64,000 nt of DNA from Hepsetus odoe (GCA_017165825.1 CM029393.1:2837499-2901498), one strand, 5' to 3'; positions 1-13,800 are shown, counted from the stretch's first letter. Numbers and translations: made by a program. The notes: generated by a model not told the origin, from the sequence alone.

Positions 1-416
1 AAACACATGCCTGTGTTTTCACAAATACGACTATAGTGACAGGTTAATTTGTCATATTAGAGCATACTTGTTTCCCAGGGATCTTTGCTGTGCATGCACA
101 AAGATGATATGAAAGGCTTTGAAGGAACTCAAAAATACATGAAAAAAAAAAAAACAGTAGGAAATGACCAACACTGAGAGTGCATGATGTAAGATATTAG
201 GTTCACTGGACCTTAAAGCCTTTCAGACATACATTACTGCGCATACTTGTGTGCTGAGAGTGCACACACTGGAGGACATTGTGTTTCCCAAAGCACTCCA
301 ATAGTGGCAATGGTAGAATGCATCAACCTATTACTACTTTGACATTTAAGTAACAGCATTTAAATAACAGTATGCAACAGTATACTACTACTATTGGGTA
401 TGTTGTATAATGGTCT

Positions 417-429
417 TTCTCTCTCTCTG

Positions 430-503
<74 letters not shown>

Positions 504-512
504 TTTTTTTTT
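417..512. repeat. (CT)n-(TA)n microsatellite and T run
   Basis: About 65 bases of near-perfect CT repeat run straight into about 20 bases of TA and then a T run. The long RE/ER translation of this tract is not a gene. Confidence 0.95.
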
Positions 513-1963
513 CCCCTCTGTTAGTTTCTTACATGTCAAACAGCTGAAAAAAAAATTGCTGTTGTGAAGCCTAAATTTTACTTTTTTACAGATAATACTA
601 TGACACAACATTTCAGAAACTATATTCAAGTCTACTTGAGAATACTTTCTGCTCACAGTTTGAGACAGGTATGTGATGATTTAAATGTGTGGTTTGATGT
701 TTCTGTTTAGTTCACCTGAGCTTCCATTAATCAACTACTTAAGCTTCAAGGTTCCAGTGCAAAGCTAAACAAAGGGGATTTGGAGACCTGTGAGATCTTT
801 GCTGATCAGCTACTATTGAGATAAAAAGAAAATTGTCGATTTTTGCTGTGCTATTTCTTTAACATTTGCAGTGTGTATTTCTGACTGGTTCAGTCACAGA
901 ACCTTTAATAAGGCTCAACACTCTAACAAGGGTTTAAGCTTCTTACTGGTGTGGGTTTACAACTGGGCAGTATGGCAAAAGAGCTGCAGTTATTACACCT
1001 ATACCTGATCCTGCCTTCACCTGCCACTGTCGCTTTGTCTCTTCAAGCAAACACCGTCTCTGCTGTCACTTTGCTTTGAAATGGTCATTGGAGAGCAACA
1101 TTCTCATGGCTCTTGTTCCAATTTTTTGCCTATTATGTGCAGAGCTTTCCTGCACTGCAGTTCCACACTGCTCTCCAGTTTAAAATAGTCTATTTTCATG
1201 ACTTGTCACTTGCAATGTCTTCAATCTGTAACAAATGAACAATAAGGCCTTATCTTAACCTACCCCTCCTCAAGTTGGAACAAAGAACAGGCTTATGCAT
1301 TTCTGGTATCTCTAAATGCCAAATGTGATGGTTGATACAAATAGTTAAGAAGCCATGGCCTAATTAAGCAACAGAGGAAGCCTTGCAGTTGATGGGTTTT
1401 TTTTTTTTTTTCCAGGACTGACAGGGAAATTATAGGTGGGGGGACTGGATGAACAATATCTTTCCATTTCCCACATCAACATCTGAAGTGTCCATGGGCA
1501 AGACACTTAATCCCATAACAACATCCCAGATGAGTTGAATGTAGAAGTAAAATTTACTACTTACTTAACATTTTTTGTGCACAATCACAGGAAGTGATTA
1601 CAAAGCTTTTACTGCAAATGTTTTGTAATTGATTGTTTGTTGCAAAATGTTTATGTTTAGAATTGGATTGAAGAAAGTATAACTGCATTGTCCCATATAA
1701 GGCTTTGCTTGCATTGAAACAGCAGTGTTTGGCATACTATTAGGACACTGTATTGATCTACCAGTTAGTCTATATAAAAAATTCATTATTCATTAAATTG
1801 AAGCAACCTCAGAGAAATGCATGGCAAAAAAGTTAACTGCAATAGAAGCTATTTATTTGTTTGTTTATCAATTAATACATTAATATTTTTAAATTTAGAC
1901 ATAATTTATGCCAAGCCAATGCAGTCTCAGTGATCAATGTCAGGCAAACTGGTCTGCAGGTTA

Positions 1964-2038
1964 AAAACAACAACATCAACAGCAACAACAACAACAACAA
2001 TTATAATAATAATAATAGAATAGAATAGAATAGAATAA
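1964..2038. repeat. (CAA)n/(TAA)n/(GAATA)n compound microsatellite
   Basis: Successive CAA, TAA and AGAAT units with few interruptions. Confidence 0.9.
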
Positions 2039-2296
2039 TCATTTATTTTCCCACGAATGGGAAATTCGGGTGTTGCAGGGCTCTTTAACAAGAAAGAACA
2101 GAAATATCCATATACAGATATATGTATATATATATATACATACATACATATTTAATAATATGTTAATAATATGTTCAATAACAACCTGTGGCAGCGAATA
2201 ACAAATGATCTACTTTAAAACTAACAAAACATGTCCATATACAAGATCAATGATATATTAACTTAAAACAAGGCAAAAAACATTTTCCAAAAAACT

Positions 2297-2345
2297 TGTG
2301 TGTGTGTGTGTGTGTGTGTCTGTGTGTATGTGTATTTGTGTGTGA
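2297..2345. repeat. (TG)n microsatellite
   Basis: TG repeat with a few interruptions (tctg, tatg, tttg). Confidence 0.92.
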
Positions 2346-3239
2346 TGTCAGAGTCATCTTCAGTTTTATTTCAAAGCGCAGCAGGAAGATCTGCTGTAGT
2401 TTAGCTACAGAATACTTTTGCGAAAGCCCACATATGAGAATGTTTGTAGTCACAAATCACATGAATAAAAAAAATAAAAAATGACCAAGTGATAATCAGG
2501 CTATTCATACCATAAAAGACAGCAAAAGCTATTTTAAAAAATGTGTTAATTATCTGAATCTTTGAAAGGTCCTGCACTGGATGTTACTGTTTAGTTTAAT
2601 CCTTTTTGTTCAGCCAAGGAAAGAAATTAGCCTAAAAAATGGGCTACTCATAATATTATTAAGATACAGTATTACATTATTAAGATATACATGCAGAATC
2701 AGAATCTTATAAGAAAATTTGATCCTAAAAGAAAATGCTTATTTTACACCAGTAGACGCAATTTAAACAAATTAGACAAATATCAATATAGAGTACAAAT
2801 AAATTGCATTTCAAATAAACTATTGTGTTGATTCTGAAATCTTTTGAATTATAAAAAAAAATCTCCTTTATACATTATGTTCTATATAAACTGTCAATAG
2901 ATGCTCTGTCAACCAGAGTGCAAACATTAGAATTAAGTGATGAATTTTAGTAGAAGAAACACTGTGCAGCTGAATGGTTTCTAGGCACTTTTTTACTCAC
3001 TGAGCCAAAAGTGTTTGCATATGAATACAACTGCCCACAGGGAAACACTATTGCACATTATGGGAATCAGAAAAGTTACATTTGAGCATCGTAAATATAG
3101 ATATAATATAAAACACACATAGGATATTTAAATAAACGCAGCAGCAAAAATGGTTATTGCACTTGTCTTAGTGATAGAATTCACTAGGAAAAAAGTAGGG
3201 AGCAAGAGAGAACAGTTTATTGTATTGACGAGTGATGTG

Positions 3240-3480
3240 TGGAGGAGTCTGCAGGTTTCAGTGATGAAAGATTTTCTGTGATGTCCAGTTGAGCACTTTA
3301 TGCTGGTCCGTCAATGCTGATCTAAACATGAGGCAAAGGATTTCCAAGATCTGTCTCTCCAGTGCTTTCATGAAGTGTGAGGTGAGTGCCACTGGTCTGT
3401 AGTCAGATGAGGCAGATCTTTGGTACAGGAACAGGACAGGATGCTTTCCATAGCACTGGCACATCTTTGACACTCAGGCA
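3240..3480 (-). pseudogene. Non-LTR retrotransposon reverse transcriptase fragment
   Basis: The minus strand reads SDYRPVALTSHFMKALERQI, the conserved RT block found in many CR1/L2/Rex-type LINEs of fish, followed by a degraded stretch. Only about 70 residues remain, without the catalytic FADD box. It is clearly a 5'- and 3'-truncated remnant. The clade assignment is from memory of motif style and is not certain. Confidence 0.7.
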
Positions 3481-4306
3481 ACTCATGCTTGAGTATCAAC
3501 TGATCATCCATATTATTGATCATCTAAGTCATAATTCTTGTATCTTTCAAAAATCATAAGCCGAAAGTAGCCAAACTTGGACTGACTGTAAAAGAGCTTA
3601 TCATGATATATCACAAAACAAATAAAAATCTTTGTCTGCTTAATCAAACCATTAAACACATAAGGATATGCCATAGATGCAAATGACACATTCAAATTGA
3701 AATATGGAAATATAAAAATTATATCCATCTGAAATATATTATAATATAATCCTGTGCCAATGGGATGTGAATTTTTATAACAGCATTTTGGAATACTAGC
3801 TTTACTTTACAAGCTCATATATCCCCATGACAGGTCTAATCACAGTGTAATTGTATCTTATTGAAAGGACAAAGTGTGTTGCTGTTCAGAATAACAAATC
3901 TTTGCAAGGTGAGCAATTATGGAGATAATTCAGCTGTCAGTGGCACTTTATATGCACTCAAATCTTCAACATCGTAATTGGGTTGCTGTCAAAATTAAAT
4001 AAATCCACTGTGTTTAGTTAAATGAACAAGACCAGCGCTGTGCAGTCCAAGCCCAATTTAGTTGTTCTTGCAGAAAATCTGTTCCTAAATTCCCCTGAGT
4101 ATATACAGAATGAAAAAAAAAAACGCAGCCAAGGCTGCCAAGTGCAGATGCTGAGTAAATGTAGACTTCACTTGATGGCCCTCTCATCGCCTGACCTAAA
4201 ACAGTTCCTGTAATAGTGCAAGTGTGAACCAGGCTTGGTTTACACTTATGACAAGAATAAGGCTAAAACAACCCTGTTTAAAACCCAAGAAAATGTTTTT
4301 GTTGTT

Positions 4307-4341
4307 TTCTTCTTCTTCTTCTTCTTCTTCTTCTTCTTCTT

Positions 4342-4372
<31 letters not shown>

Positions 4373-4387
4373 TTCTTCTTCTTCTTC
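4307..4387 (-). repeat. (TTC)n tract, the GAA tail of a LINE on the minus strand
   Basis: About 27 TTC units with one TAT interruption, abutting the minus-strand LINE fragment at 4390-4850. Read on the minus strand this is a (GAA)n 3' tail. Poly-Ser and poly-Phe frames across it are not genes. Confidence 0.9.
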
Positions 4388-4389
4388 CT

Positions 4390-4850
4390 GCCACTGTCTC
4401 CAACCCATACAACATAGATGGTCTCACTACTGTCCTATAAACCTTCCCTTTTACTCTACTTTTTCACTGGTACCCATCTGTCACGAATCACTCCAGTCAC
4501 TCTTCTCCACCCGTTCCAACCTGCCTGCACTCTCTTCTTCACCTCTCTTCCACACTTGCAGTTCTCTGAACTGTTGATCCCAAGTATTTAAACTCTTCCA
4601 CCTTTGTTACTTCTACTCCCTGCATCCTTACCACTCCACTTTCCTCCCTTTCATTCACACTCATCTATTCTATCTTTGTCCTACTTACTTTCATTCCTCT
4701 CCTCTCTAGAGGATATCTCCATCTCTCCAGGTTCTCCTCAAGCTGCTGCCTACTCTCGCTACAGATCACAATATCATCAGCAAACATCATCGTCCACAGA
4801 GATTCCTGTCTAACCTTATCAGTCAACCTGTCCATTACTATTGCAATCAA
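4390..4850 (-). pseudogene. RTE-like LINE fragment with reverse transcriptase catalytic box
   Basis: The minus strand from 4850 reads MMFADDIVICSESR, where FADD is the RT catalytic box, then ENLERWRYPLERRGMKVSR, a style typical of RTE-related LINEs in fish. Further on, a decayed YRTVVRPSMLYGLETVA motif is visible near 4440-4400. The fragment then runs directly into the (GAA)n tail (seen as TTC on the + strand). Stops and frameshifts interrupt it. Confidence 0.75.
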
Positions 4851-5154
4851 GTTTTTTTTTGTTGTTTTTATTATTTAATTCATTTGAATTAATATATTTT
4901 AGATATTACAAGGGTCAGTCAGATCATTTTTTGTTAAAGATCCAAACAGAATCATTTCTTAGAGCTATTTAATAGGTTTACATGATATTCAAAAGCAAAC
5001 CATCACAAACGCAGCTAGAAATATTTCAAATATGGAACCTCACAATTTTTTAATATATATTTTTTGTAGTCAAACTTTGAGTTAATACATTTCATTTTAT
5101 TGTTACTCAATGGTCATCTATGCAATTACATTTAATATAATGTAATAACTGTAA

Positions 5155-5252
5155 TCTATTTATCTATCTATCTATCTATCTATCTGGCTGGTTGTCTGTC
5201 TGTCTGTCTGTCTGTATGTCTGTCTGTCTGTCTATCTATTTATCTATCTATA
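5155..5252. repeat. (TATC)n/(TGTC)n tetranucleotide repeat
   Basis: TATC units flank a TGTC core; the two unit types interconvert by a single A/G change. Confidence 0.93.
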
Positions 5253-5878
5253 TCTCTCTGTTAGCTGTTTGTATCAAATCAAGGAACTTTAATGAATCAA
5301 AAATAACTGTGTCGGGTTTAGCCAGGTAACTTATTTTCAGATGTAATCCTTTAGGAATAAAGGCATACAAAACTAATTTTATAACATTTATTGCTTCTCT
5401 TGCCTCCTTGGCAGGCTGTGTTTTTCTTGCTTCTCCTCACTCTCTTAGGGACCTGATTGGGAACAATATGATTTACACCCATTCTCCCCTGCTGAGATGT
5501 GGCATACTTTAGGTGGAACATGTTGTAAGGAGCAAATCCTCAGCACTTTCTAATAGAATGAAACATCTTTTTATTCTTATTTTTCTCTATCAATTCCATA
5601 ATCAGCACAATTGGATTTGCTCTATGTGCACAAGTTCAAGTGAAGCACTAAAAAGTCTCAGATGACAGAATTAGAAATAATGGGTGAAACTGGGTAAATC
5701 CCTAAAAATCTTAAAGTCTTCCCTTTAAAGAAATGGGTTTTTTCTCATTTTGCATTTTCCCTAGTCACCTGTGGGCCAACTGTGGGGTGTTTTGCTTCTT
5801 TGACTTTGATTGAAGCTATGAGTCTAGCTTTATAAACACTGGAAGATAATAGGTACCTATGCTTTTTTTCTATAAAAA

Positions 5879-6003
5879 AGGTACCTTTTAGCAAGGTATC
5901 GTCCCCATCACTGCTTCCCAGGCACTTTCAATAGCTGCTCCCTGCTGCACATGTGTATGGGTGAAACGCAGAGGTTAAATTTCACAACGACAAGAACAGT
6001 CAC
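5879..6003 (+). mobile_element. SINE-A fragment (head missing)
   Basis: Starts inside the family body (gtaccttttagcaaggtatc) and runs through ctttcaatagctgc and the aacgcagaggttaaattt segment to the 3' end. It is immediately followed by a SINE-C copy in the opposite orientation. Confidence 0.65.
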
Positions 6004-6010
6004 GATATGT

Positions 6011-6178
6011 ATGTATTTGGACTGTGGTGGAAAACCAGAACACCTGGATGAAACACTACCCAGACACAGAGAGAACAAGTCAACTCCTTACTGAAAGAAG
6101 GCAGGTCATCCTTGCCAGGAATTGAACCTAGAACCTTCTTGCTTGTGAAGTGAATGGTTTAATCACTGCACCACCCTG
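6011..6178 (-). mobile_element. SINE-C fragment (tRNA-like head)
   Basis: On the minus strand it reads gggtggtgcagtgattaaac (box A region), ggttcaattcc (box B) and then the tctctgtgtctgggtagtgt and ggttttccaccacagtccaa segments. This is the layout of a common fish repeat with head gcggcacggtggcgcagtgg. Confidence 0.65.
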
Positions 6179-6544
6179 AAAGCTACAATTTAGAATAAGG
6201 ACAGTGTATTCATGAGCCTATAATTATACTACCTGACTCATATGTACATGAAGCTTAGCTGAATTCTACAGAGGATTTGAAATTTGATAGTTGGCTAAAA
6301 TAGCCCCAGCATTTACCTACAAGGTGCAGATGAGTTAATTTTTATAGCTCATGCAATGTCTAATCACAAACCCACAAATTCAAGTGACCTTATGAAAATA
6401 TGGAAGTATGTTTGATAGAAAGTTTTGTTTGTGTATTTTGCAAATAAAGGGGCTTCTTGTGGACTATTTTTAGAAACTTTAGCCTCTTAAGTAAAATTAC
6501 CTTATCAAAATATGTTCTTATTTTATTCTGAATGTTAGATCCAT

Positions 6545-6581
6545 CCAGCACTTACAGGACGGGTCGTTAATCCATTGGAGG

Positions 6582-6635
<54 letters not shown>

Positions 6636-6742
6636 GGAGATGAGAAAAAGAAAAGCCTAGGCCCTCCAAGCTGGGAACCAAACCCAAAATGTTTCCTGCT
6701 ATGTGGTGATATTGCTAACCGTCATGCCATAGTGCAGCCTAG
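6545..6742 (-). mobile_element. SINE-C-like remnant containing a (CA)n tract
   Basis: On the minus strand the right end reads ggctgcactatggcatgac, with a ggtttggttcccagc box B relic. The (CA)n tract at 6582-6630 lies inside. Strongly diverged. Confidence 0.45.
6582..6630. repeat. (CA)n microsatellite
   Basis: About 24 uninterrupted CA units inside a SINE-C-like remnant. Confidence 0.95.
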
Positions 6743-7641
6743 TACGAAACTAATGAGGCAAAATTTGCATACCAAACATGTTTTGGGTCTACATGGTCTA
6801 CATCTCTACATCAAGTAGAAAATTGTGTTAAAATAGATTTTTGGTCAATCCTTAAATGCAGTTTCATCGTTTCTAAAACCAATTTGATTAGACAGAGCGA
6901 CTGAAAATCACAGGGCTAATGCAAACTGCTATGTTGAATGTGGAAAAACGATGACTGAAAGGATGGCTTTGTTCTAAAAGGAAGCCTAAACCTGTGTGAG
7001 AGCCTTTGAGGTTTATGTGGAAACTGCCTAGGCCACTTGAGAATATCTCTCACATCTTAGCACCTGCTAAATCGCTGTCCTTCGTTTATAAATGCAATGG
7101 TGGGAGTGCTCTTACTCAGCAGTTGGTGAGAGATTGAGAGTGCCAGCTTATAGGCTAGTCTACAGAATTCATTTATCGACCAAGCAAGGTCCTGGAATAT
7201 ATTGCAGATGTATTCATTAAATGTGCCATCTGAGATGGAGGTGTAATGCATAGGTGATTGAAACTGTACTCCAAAACACAGTACAGTGGTTTGCCACTGT
7301 ATGTCATGTTTTATTGAATTTCATCATCAATGTAATGAGAATCAGTAAGAGAGAGGTATGCAGTTCAGCCTTCTTGGCCTGTTTTCAAATCTCCAGTTGT
7401 TGGCATCCATCCTGCCAGAAGCTGCTCTGTAAACCCACCTGACCAAAATATTGTTCTGATCACACTCAGCAGCAGCTAGTTTATGAAATCCAAGCCATGC
7501 TGTGAAATGCCAGACTCTTAGTGAAATCAAAGTGTTAATGGAGTAGTTTGTCCCAAAATAAAACCATTTACCCTTTACTCCAAATATAACTGTTAAGGTA
7601 TGTTTGGTGTCAGAAATCACATTTATACAAGTTATTTTAAA

Positions 7642-7653
7642 CTATATATATAC

Positions 7654-7742
<89 letters not shown>

Positions 7743-7748
7743 TGTGTG
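7642..7748. repeat. (TA)n-(GT)n compound microsatellite
   Basis: About 60 bases of TA with small breaks, then about 20 GT units. Confidence 0.95.
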
Positions 7749-8609
7749 GATATATTTAAACAACATAACTTATTCATAAAACTGAAGTATGAGATGTTAT
7801 GGAATATTATAATATAAATGTTGGATTTAATTGGTTTTATCATACAGGCAGCAACAAACAACACCATGTATTTTCTTGGCAAAATTCAGCTAAAGGCACT
7901 GACACCAGCTGCCATGTTCACTACAATATTAGTCACCACCCACAGGACAAATTAATGTAACGCATGGACATCTAATATTTATTATATGATGGATGGAGTA
8001 AACAAACAATAAAAGCATTCTGGGAAGCTTCTGCAACTGAACAAGTTACAGATGTCTGCATGGTTTTCATATCTACGATGTAGATATTTGCTCACTCAAA
8101 ATTAGCTTCTTAGGTAATGAGAGAACCATTCCTGGATATAACTGCAACTATAAACAGCCATGCTATTTGATGATGCTCAAATACATATCACTTTCTTGTG
8201 AGTACTTTCACTTTCCATTCTTTACAGAGAGAAATATCTTGCCTGGATGTAGAATTACCTAGTGTAACAATTTGCTAAAGGTCAAACTTGATGTTGCTCC
8301 ATGCAGTAAGTTTTTACCTGAAGATGTTGTATTGTTTTATGCTAGCTTTAAATAACAAGCAAACCAGAAGGAATGACTTATTGTACAAACAATATGTTTA
8401 GAATCCTCTAAATTATGCTACTTTGTGAACAAATATCTACATCCTATCAAATATTAATATTTACATAACATGACAACCTTGCAGACGTCTAACTCATTTG
8501 CTTGATGGAGTTTCCCAGAAGTTAAAAACTTACTGCACAGAGCAACATCAAGTTTGATTCTTCAACTTTTGCAAATTATTGCACTAATTTTACACAGAGG
8601 AAAGATATG

Positions 8610-8871
8610 AAAAAAAAGTGAAAAAAAGTGAAAGTGACAACCCATGTCATTGCGAGGTCACAGCACAGCACACAGTGAACCACAACAAAATTGGACCTCT
8701 GCAATTAACCCATGCACTCAAACACCGTGCAGCTATTGAAAGCACCCAGGAAGCAGTGACGGGGATGGTACCTTGCTCATGGGTACCTCAGAGCAACCTA
8801 CTGGTGAGGGAATTGAACCCACAATCTTCCGATGCGGGGGCAACTCCCTAACCACTAGGCCACCACTACCC
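8610..8871 (-). mobile_element. SINE-A copy
   Basis: On the + strand it begins with the inverted tail (aaagtgaaagtgacaaccc) and ends at the inverted tRNA head (accactaggccaccacta). Nearly full length, including the box A region; box B is read as gaattgaaccc, inverted. Confidence 0.82.
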
Positions 8872-11279
8872 GAATATGTATGGCTCTTCTTAAAGTGTAT
8901 AAAAGTACAGGTGAAATGGTTGCTTATAGGAAATTGAAAGGGACAATCTTAATTGAGCATTTTCAAATAACACAACTGCTATGGTATTAATACTTACAAT
9001 TATATCCATTCTGTTCTCTCTCCACCTGAGAACCAAATATCATTTTTATAGCCGTTGTATATTGTTTAACCCTTTTAATACATGTTACATGATTATTTTA
9101 TATCTGTTTTAAGTATTTTGGTCCATCTCTATTGGTCTCTTAATCATAAAACGTTAACACAATAAAAAAAAAACTTCAAATGAAATATAAAAAAGGAAAA
9201 AAAAGAGTTTTGTGTGCCCTGAATTCCTTCATAATGCTGATAACTGAAAGCAGGAGTCATAATCCACATTAGCATCTAATACCTTTGACTCTCCCATATG
9301 GTACCAAAAAGCATCACCAACAAACTCTTTCTCTCTCTAAAAAGAAACTCAGTGCTGATTGGTAATCTGAGGTCATGACAGAAAATGTTACATACCCTTT
9401 TTAGGCATTAACTAGGCAAGGCTGCTCAACCTACACATTAAATAAGGAGATAATCTGAACTAGAAGAAGATGACTGAAGATGGAAAACTGAAGAAAAACA
9501 TCAACGCCCAATACATGGCTTGGCTTAATCATTAGGGTCCTGGACCATTCACAAGCCTAAAATATTATTTAACAGCAACATCATGGTGGCATTTGAGTTC
9601 ACATAATAGGGTACATAGCATGATGGCTTAATCATGCTCTCTGGGAACTTCCTTAGGTTCACCTTGTCCCTTGTCTCTTATTTCCAGTGTACAAATTAAG
9701 CACTGCTTAGAGTCAGATGTGTCGATTCCATATCAAATCACCTGCTGTTCTCCTGCAAAGTACTGACTCTACTGTTTGTTAAAACCCACTTCTGACAGCG
9801 TGCCAAAATCCCCCCACACTTCTGCCGACAGCTTATGAACACAACAACTGTCCCAGCATCTTGAATTTCCGCCACATTCCAGAGACTGGCTCAAAGGGAG
9901 GTGACATTTTCGATTTGCCATGACTTTGGCTCTTTGTATGCTGATCTTGGAAAAAGGTTGCCCAAGGAAACCCTTTCCATGGTACTACTAAAGACCTAGA
10001 AGACTGGTCTCAGATCAGGCTGTTAAAGAGCAACCATTTCCAACTGTTGTTTCTCTGTGTGCCTCCATGCATCCCACTCTGGCCATCCAGAGCCATGGGC
10101 CACCAGCACCCTGCCAAGCCAAACAACATGCTGCTCTTGACATTCATTACTTATTGATGTGCTGGGTTTTAATTGCATCTAGGGAGCTTTTAGCTTCCAT
10201 CCTCTCAGCAGCTTGCTGGCCCACCCTGACCTGTACCCACTTGCTCATCAGGTCCTGCTGGGCATTGCTGGTACAGTTTGGCCTTTTACATTGCAATACA
10301 AACAAAAGTGTAACTGTAGATCTTTATTGTATTTCATTAAACATCTGTAACATCATGAAAAAATTTATTAGAATTAAAATCTATAGTTACGGGTAGCATC
10401 CATTTTTCTCTCTTAGTCATTTGCTTACAAATTTATCTTCTTTATCTGGCTTTCAATCTTTCCCCATAATGGCAAAACACCAGAAAATGGTAAATGTAAA
10501 GTGGTAAAGGAAAAACAGGATCAGTAGACACAATAATCACTATACAGCATGCCTGTTTAACACAAGCAAGTGGGAACACTCAACAAGTGTGCCATTTCTC
10601 CAACAAAAACATAAGGGGTTTTTCTGATTGTGATTCTGAGTTACCAGGAAAACAGGCAGCCACAGGGGATCATATAAATGTGAATTTGACTTTTGTGATG
10701 TGAGGTACACACATTCTTTACTAAAGTAAATTCTTGTGTAATATAGTACTCTGCCACAGGTAGAAATACTGCTTCAATTTCTTTACTAAAATTAAAGCAG
10801 CAAGTACAGGCTCTGAAATGTACATCAAGTATAAAAGTACAAAGTAGCCCTGCCAACAAAGCTAGCTGAGCCTAAGTCTTTATATATGTAATTTGAATAC
10901 AAACCACTCAATCTTTGATTGCTCTAGTAGTCAGGTAGATCCATGCTTTTCAGCTCTATCAATATATTTAGTGAGGTCTTGCTTTACAAATCAGATGTAT
11001 AACAAATTTAGTTCCTGTTATGTTTGTTGTGTGTGATCTGCAATGATAGATGTTGATTATCTTTTCAGTCTTTCATTTTCTATTTAGTTCAAAGATAGTC
11101 TTGATTTTGAGGAGGTGAGCAGTGATGCAATAATAAATAATTTAAATAATAAATAGAATAAATAAGAAAACAAGGAATAAGTCCCTTTAAAAAAAACAGT
11201 ATAGTAAATATAGTTTTAGCTGCCATTTAGTTATTATATTATATTAGCTATCAGTTACAGTATAGTAGTTACAGTAGGT

Positions 11280-11458
11280 TGCAGACTCTGATCCAGGGGG
11301 ATTTCCGATTCTTAATTACAGGGGCAGTGTCTCTGGAGCAACTTGGAGTTAAGGGTCTTGCTCAGGATCCCAATGGTGATAGTGCTGGAGCTAGTATTCA
11401 AACCTGCAACCTTGTGGTCCTTAGACGAGTATCCTTCCACTAGATCATCTCCACCACA
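11280..11458 (-). mobile_element. SINE-B copy, tail damaged
   Basis: The body ggttaagggtcttgctcag type sequence is clear (11345-11370). The box B region (tattcaaacctgcaacc) and the head (ccactagatcatctccacc) are present. The tail is reduced to gcagactctgatccag. Confidence 0.75.
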
Positions 11459-12487
11459 GTAGTTCAGAACAATGTAATTCTGACACTCTGTCTTCTCTGC
11501 AGTTGCTGATTTTTATTCCGTTAATTCTGTATGATGGGCACACAATGAAGCTGGATTGATGGCAGCAGCACAGACAAGGTCGTCTAGATTTCCACTCAGT
11601 CTAGGTCTCACAGTTCTATTTTTCTTCTCAGCCGCCTCACACCAGTAGTGTGGCTAAAACGAAACAATCAATGTTTGTCCACTGCAAATTGACTCCTTGG
11701 AGCCTTGATTGTAGAGGGTTGTGTAATTAATTGTCAGCCTTGGTTAGAAGCTGGTGTAGTGGCAATTGTTACAGCAAACCAATACATCCTCATTTTTAGT
11801 TTCATTATGTAGCTCAAGATAAAAGGCCGTCTGTCTTTTGTACGGCCACTCTCAGTGCCATTTGGTTCATCTAAACCTGCTTAATTCTTCAGTTGAAAAG
11901 AAAAGAATATGGATGGTTTGGACATTATTTGACTAAATTAATTGCTAAGATAATAAAGAGTGGAATAACAAAAAAACGTAAGTTATTCTGGGTAAGGATG
12001 CTTGAAAAGTGACACCGATAAGACACTGCTTGAAATAAACTTCCAGGCCAGGTATAATTTATCAGAGATTTTTCATTCCAATTGAAAGTGTGTAGTTATT
12101 CATGTGGAGTGGAACTGCATGTTCTTGCACTTGTTTGGGTTCAATCGACTAATTAAATGGAAAGCCTTATGTTAATATGGCCTCGTTCCAAAACTAATTT
12201 AAAGAATCCTTCAAAGGTTTCTGTTCCTGGACCAGGCTGTGGTCTGCTGGGATGAAAGTGCAGGAGACTTAATTTTACACAAGCATGGTTAACTATGAAA
12301 CATCAACAGAGGACTGTACCTTGGAGAGGCTAGACTATTATTGAAGGCAGAAGCAGTGCTCCAGATCCACTTATGGTTTTCTTATCTGCTGGGCCCTCAG
12401 TCATTATAGACTAGCCAGGCTACAGTAATTTCCATAAATGTAAGGACTTCATATCTATCAGCAGAACTGCAAATACATTTAATATAA

Positions 12488-12488
12488 T

Positions 12489-12523
<35 letters not shown>

Positions 12524-12527
12524 TGTA

Positions 12528-12567
<40 letters not shown>
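12488..12567. repeat. (AAT)n and (TATC)n microsatellites
   Basis: Eleven AAT units, a short spacer, then ten TATC units. Confidence 0.94.
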
Positions 12568-13450
12568 CTGTGAAAACTACATATTTAAGTCTTGCAGTCT
12601 AGCAAATCAACCAGTAGCTTCTTCTTTTTATCTTTAATTATTGCTATAATTTGACATCACCTCCACTAATGCTCTCTTTACATATTTGTTATCACATATG
12701 TTATTTCCTTTTCTTATTAAATCTACAGAGCCATTTTCCCCACATGTATCACGTACAAGTGCACAAATGTTATTACCATGATTCATTTAATTTGAATGAA
12801 ATTTTAACTATGAAAAATGACACTCAATGTAATTAAATAAAAATGCTCCACTGCCACTTTTATGCCAATCAATATAGATGTACTGTTATCAGCAATACAG
12901 AGAAAAGCTATGTATTTTCCTTTCCCACTTATTTATCTCTCTAGCAAGAACTGAGTTTGTGTCAGAAAGAACAAAAGGCACAGGACAGCTTGGTGGTTTG
13001 TAAACAAATGCACTGTTTACGTAGATGTGACTCAACTATGATGTATAGCATCCATTCCATGTGTTTGTGTATACTGAATGTTCTGCAGGTCCTCTGTCTA
13101 ATTGAGTCATCGCAGGCCTGTCAAGGTCATGAACTATTTCTCTCCACTGTTAGCCATACTCCTCATGTCTGTTTCACCCTATTATGACCCATTACACATT
13201 TCCATCACAATTCGGATGATTGAGTGATTTAACAAACTGTTGAGAGATGAATGAATGAAGGCATTTCCTTTTGTGTTCTCAGCAACATTTATAATGATCT
13301 GTGCCAACAACTTTTTCATATGTACAAAGGAAGAGTTATGGAGCAGATGATGCAAAGTAGAGTGGATCTGCTTCTGCTTGGATATGATTAAATTTATAGG
13401 TCCAGAAATGGAAAAGAATATTATTATGAACTAATATTAGCGAGCCTACC

Positions 13451-13481
<31 letters not shown>

Positions 13482-13531
13482 GTAGTAGTAGTAGTAGTTG
13501 TAGTGGTAGTAGTAGTAGTAGTGTATTATTG

Positions 13532-13570
<39 letters not shown>

Positions 13571-13574
13571 GTAG
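13451..13574. repeat. (TTA)n/(AGT)n compound microsatellite
   Basis: TTA units, then AGT units, then TTA units again; it abuts a SINE-C remnant. Confidence 0.93.
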
Positions 13575-13800
13575 TCCATCATATTATCTGAGGGACTTAT
13601 TCTAACCAGAGTCCTGGGAGGTGCTTGAGACTATCCCAGACTACCACTTAACATACGGTCTCATCTATGGGTAACTAAGCATCTCCAATACATCTGAAAA
13701 GTCTTTGGACTATAGGAGGAAAACCCACACAGGCACAGGGAGAACATACAAACTCCACAAAGAAGGGCCCAGGCTGCCCTGTCTGTGAATCAAAACCTAA
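13575..13800 (-). mobile_element. SINE-C remnant
   Basis: The + strand shows gaaaacccacacaggcacag, ggagaacatacaaactccac and aaagaagggcccaggctg, the inverted middle of the family. It directly follows a TTA-repeat block. Confidence 0.6.

Larger units (their letters stand above)
1..3239. other. Upstream flank, no gene recognised
   Basis: AT-rich DNA with the microsatellites listed separately. Nothing coding, and no recognised mobile element outside them. The frames found here are short or low-complexity. Confidence 0.6.

Noticed and set aside
360..656. 98-codon minus-strand open frame with an Arg-Glu repeat
   Set aside because: It is a translation of the CT microsatellite; no complexity outside the repeat.
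4224..4577. Poly-Ser open frame of 117 codons
   Set aside because: Translation of the TTC tract that forms a LINE tail on the other strand.
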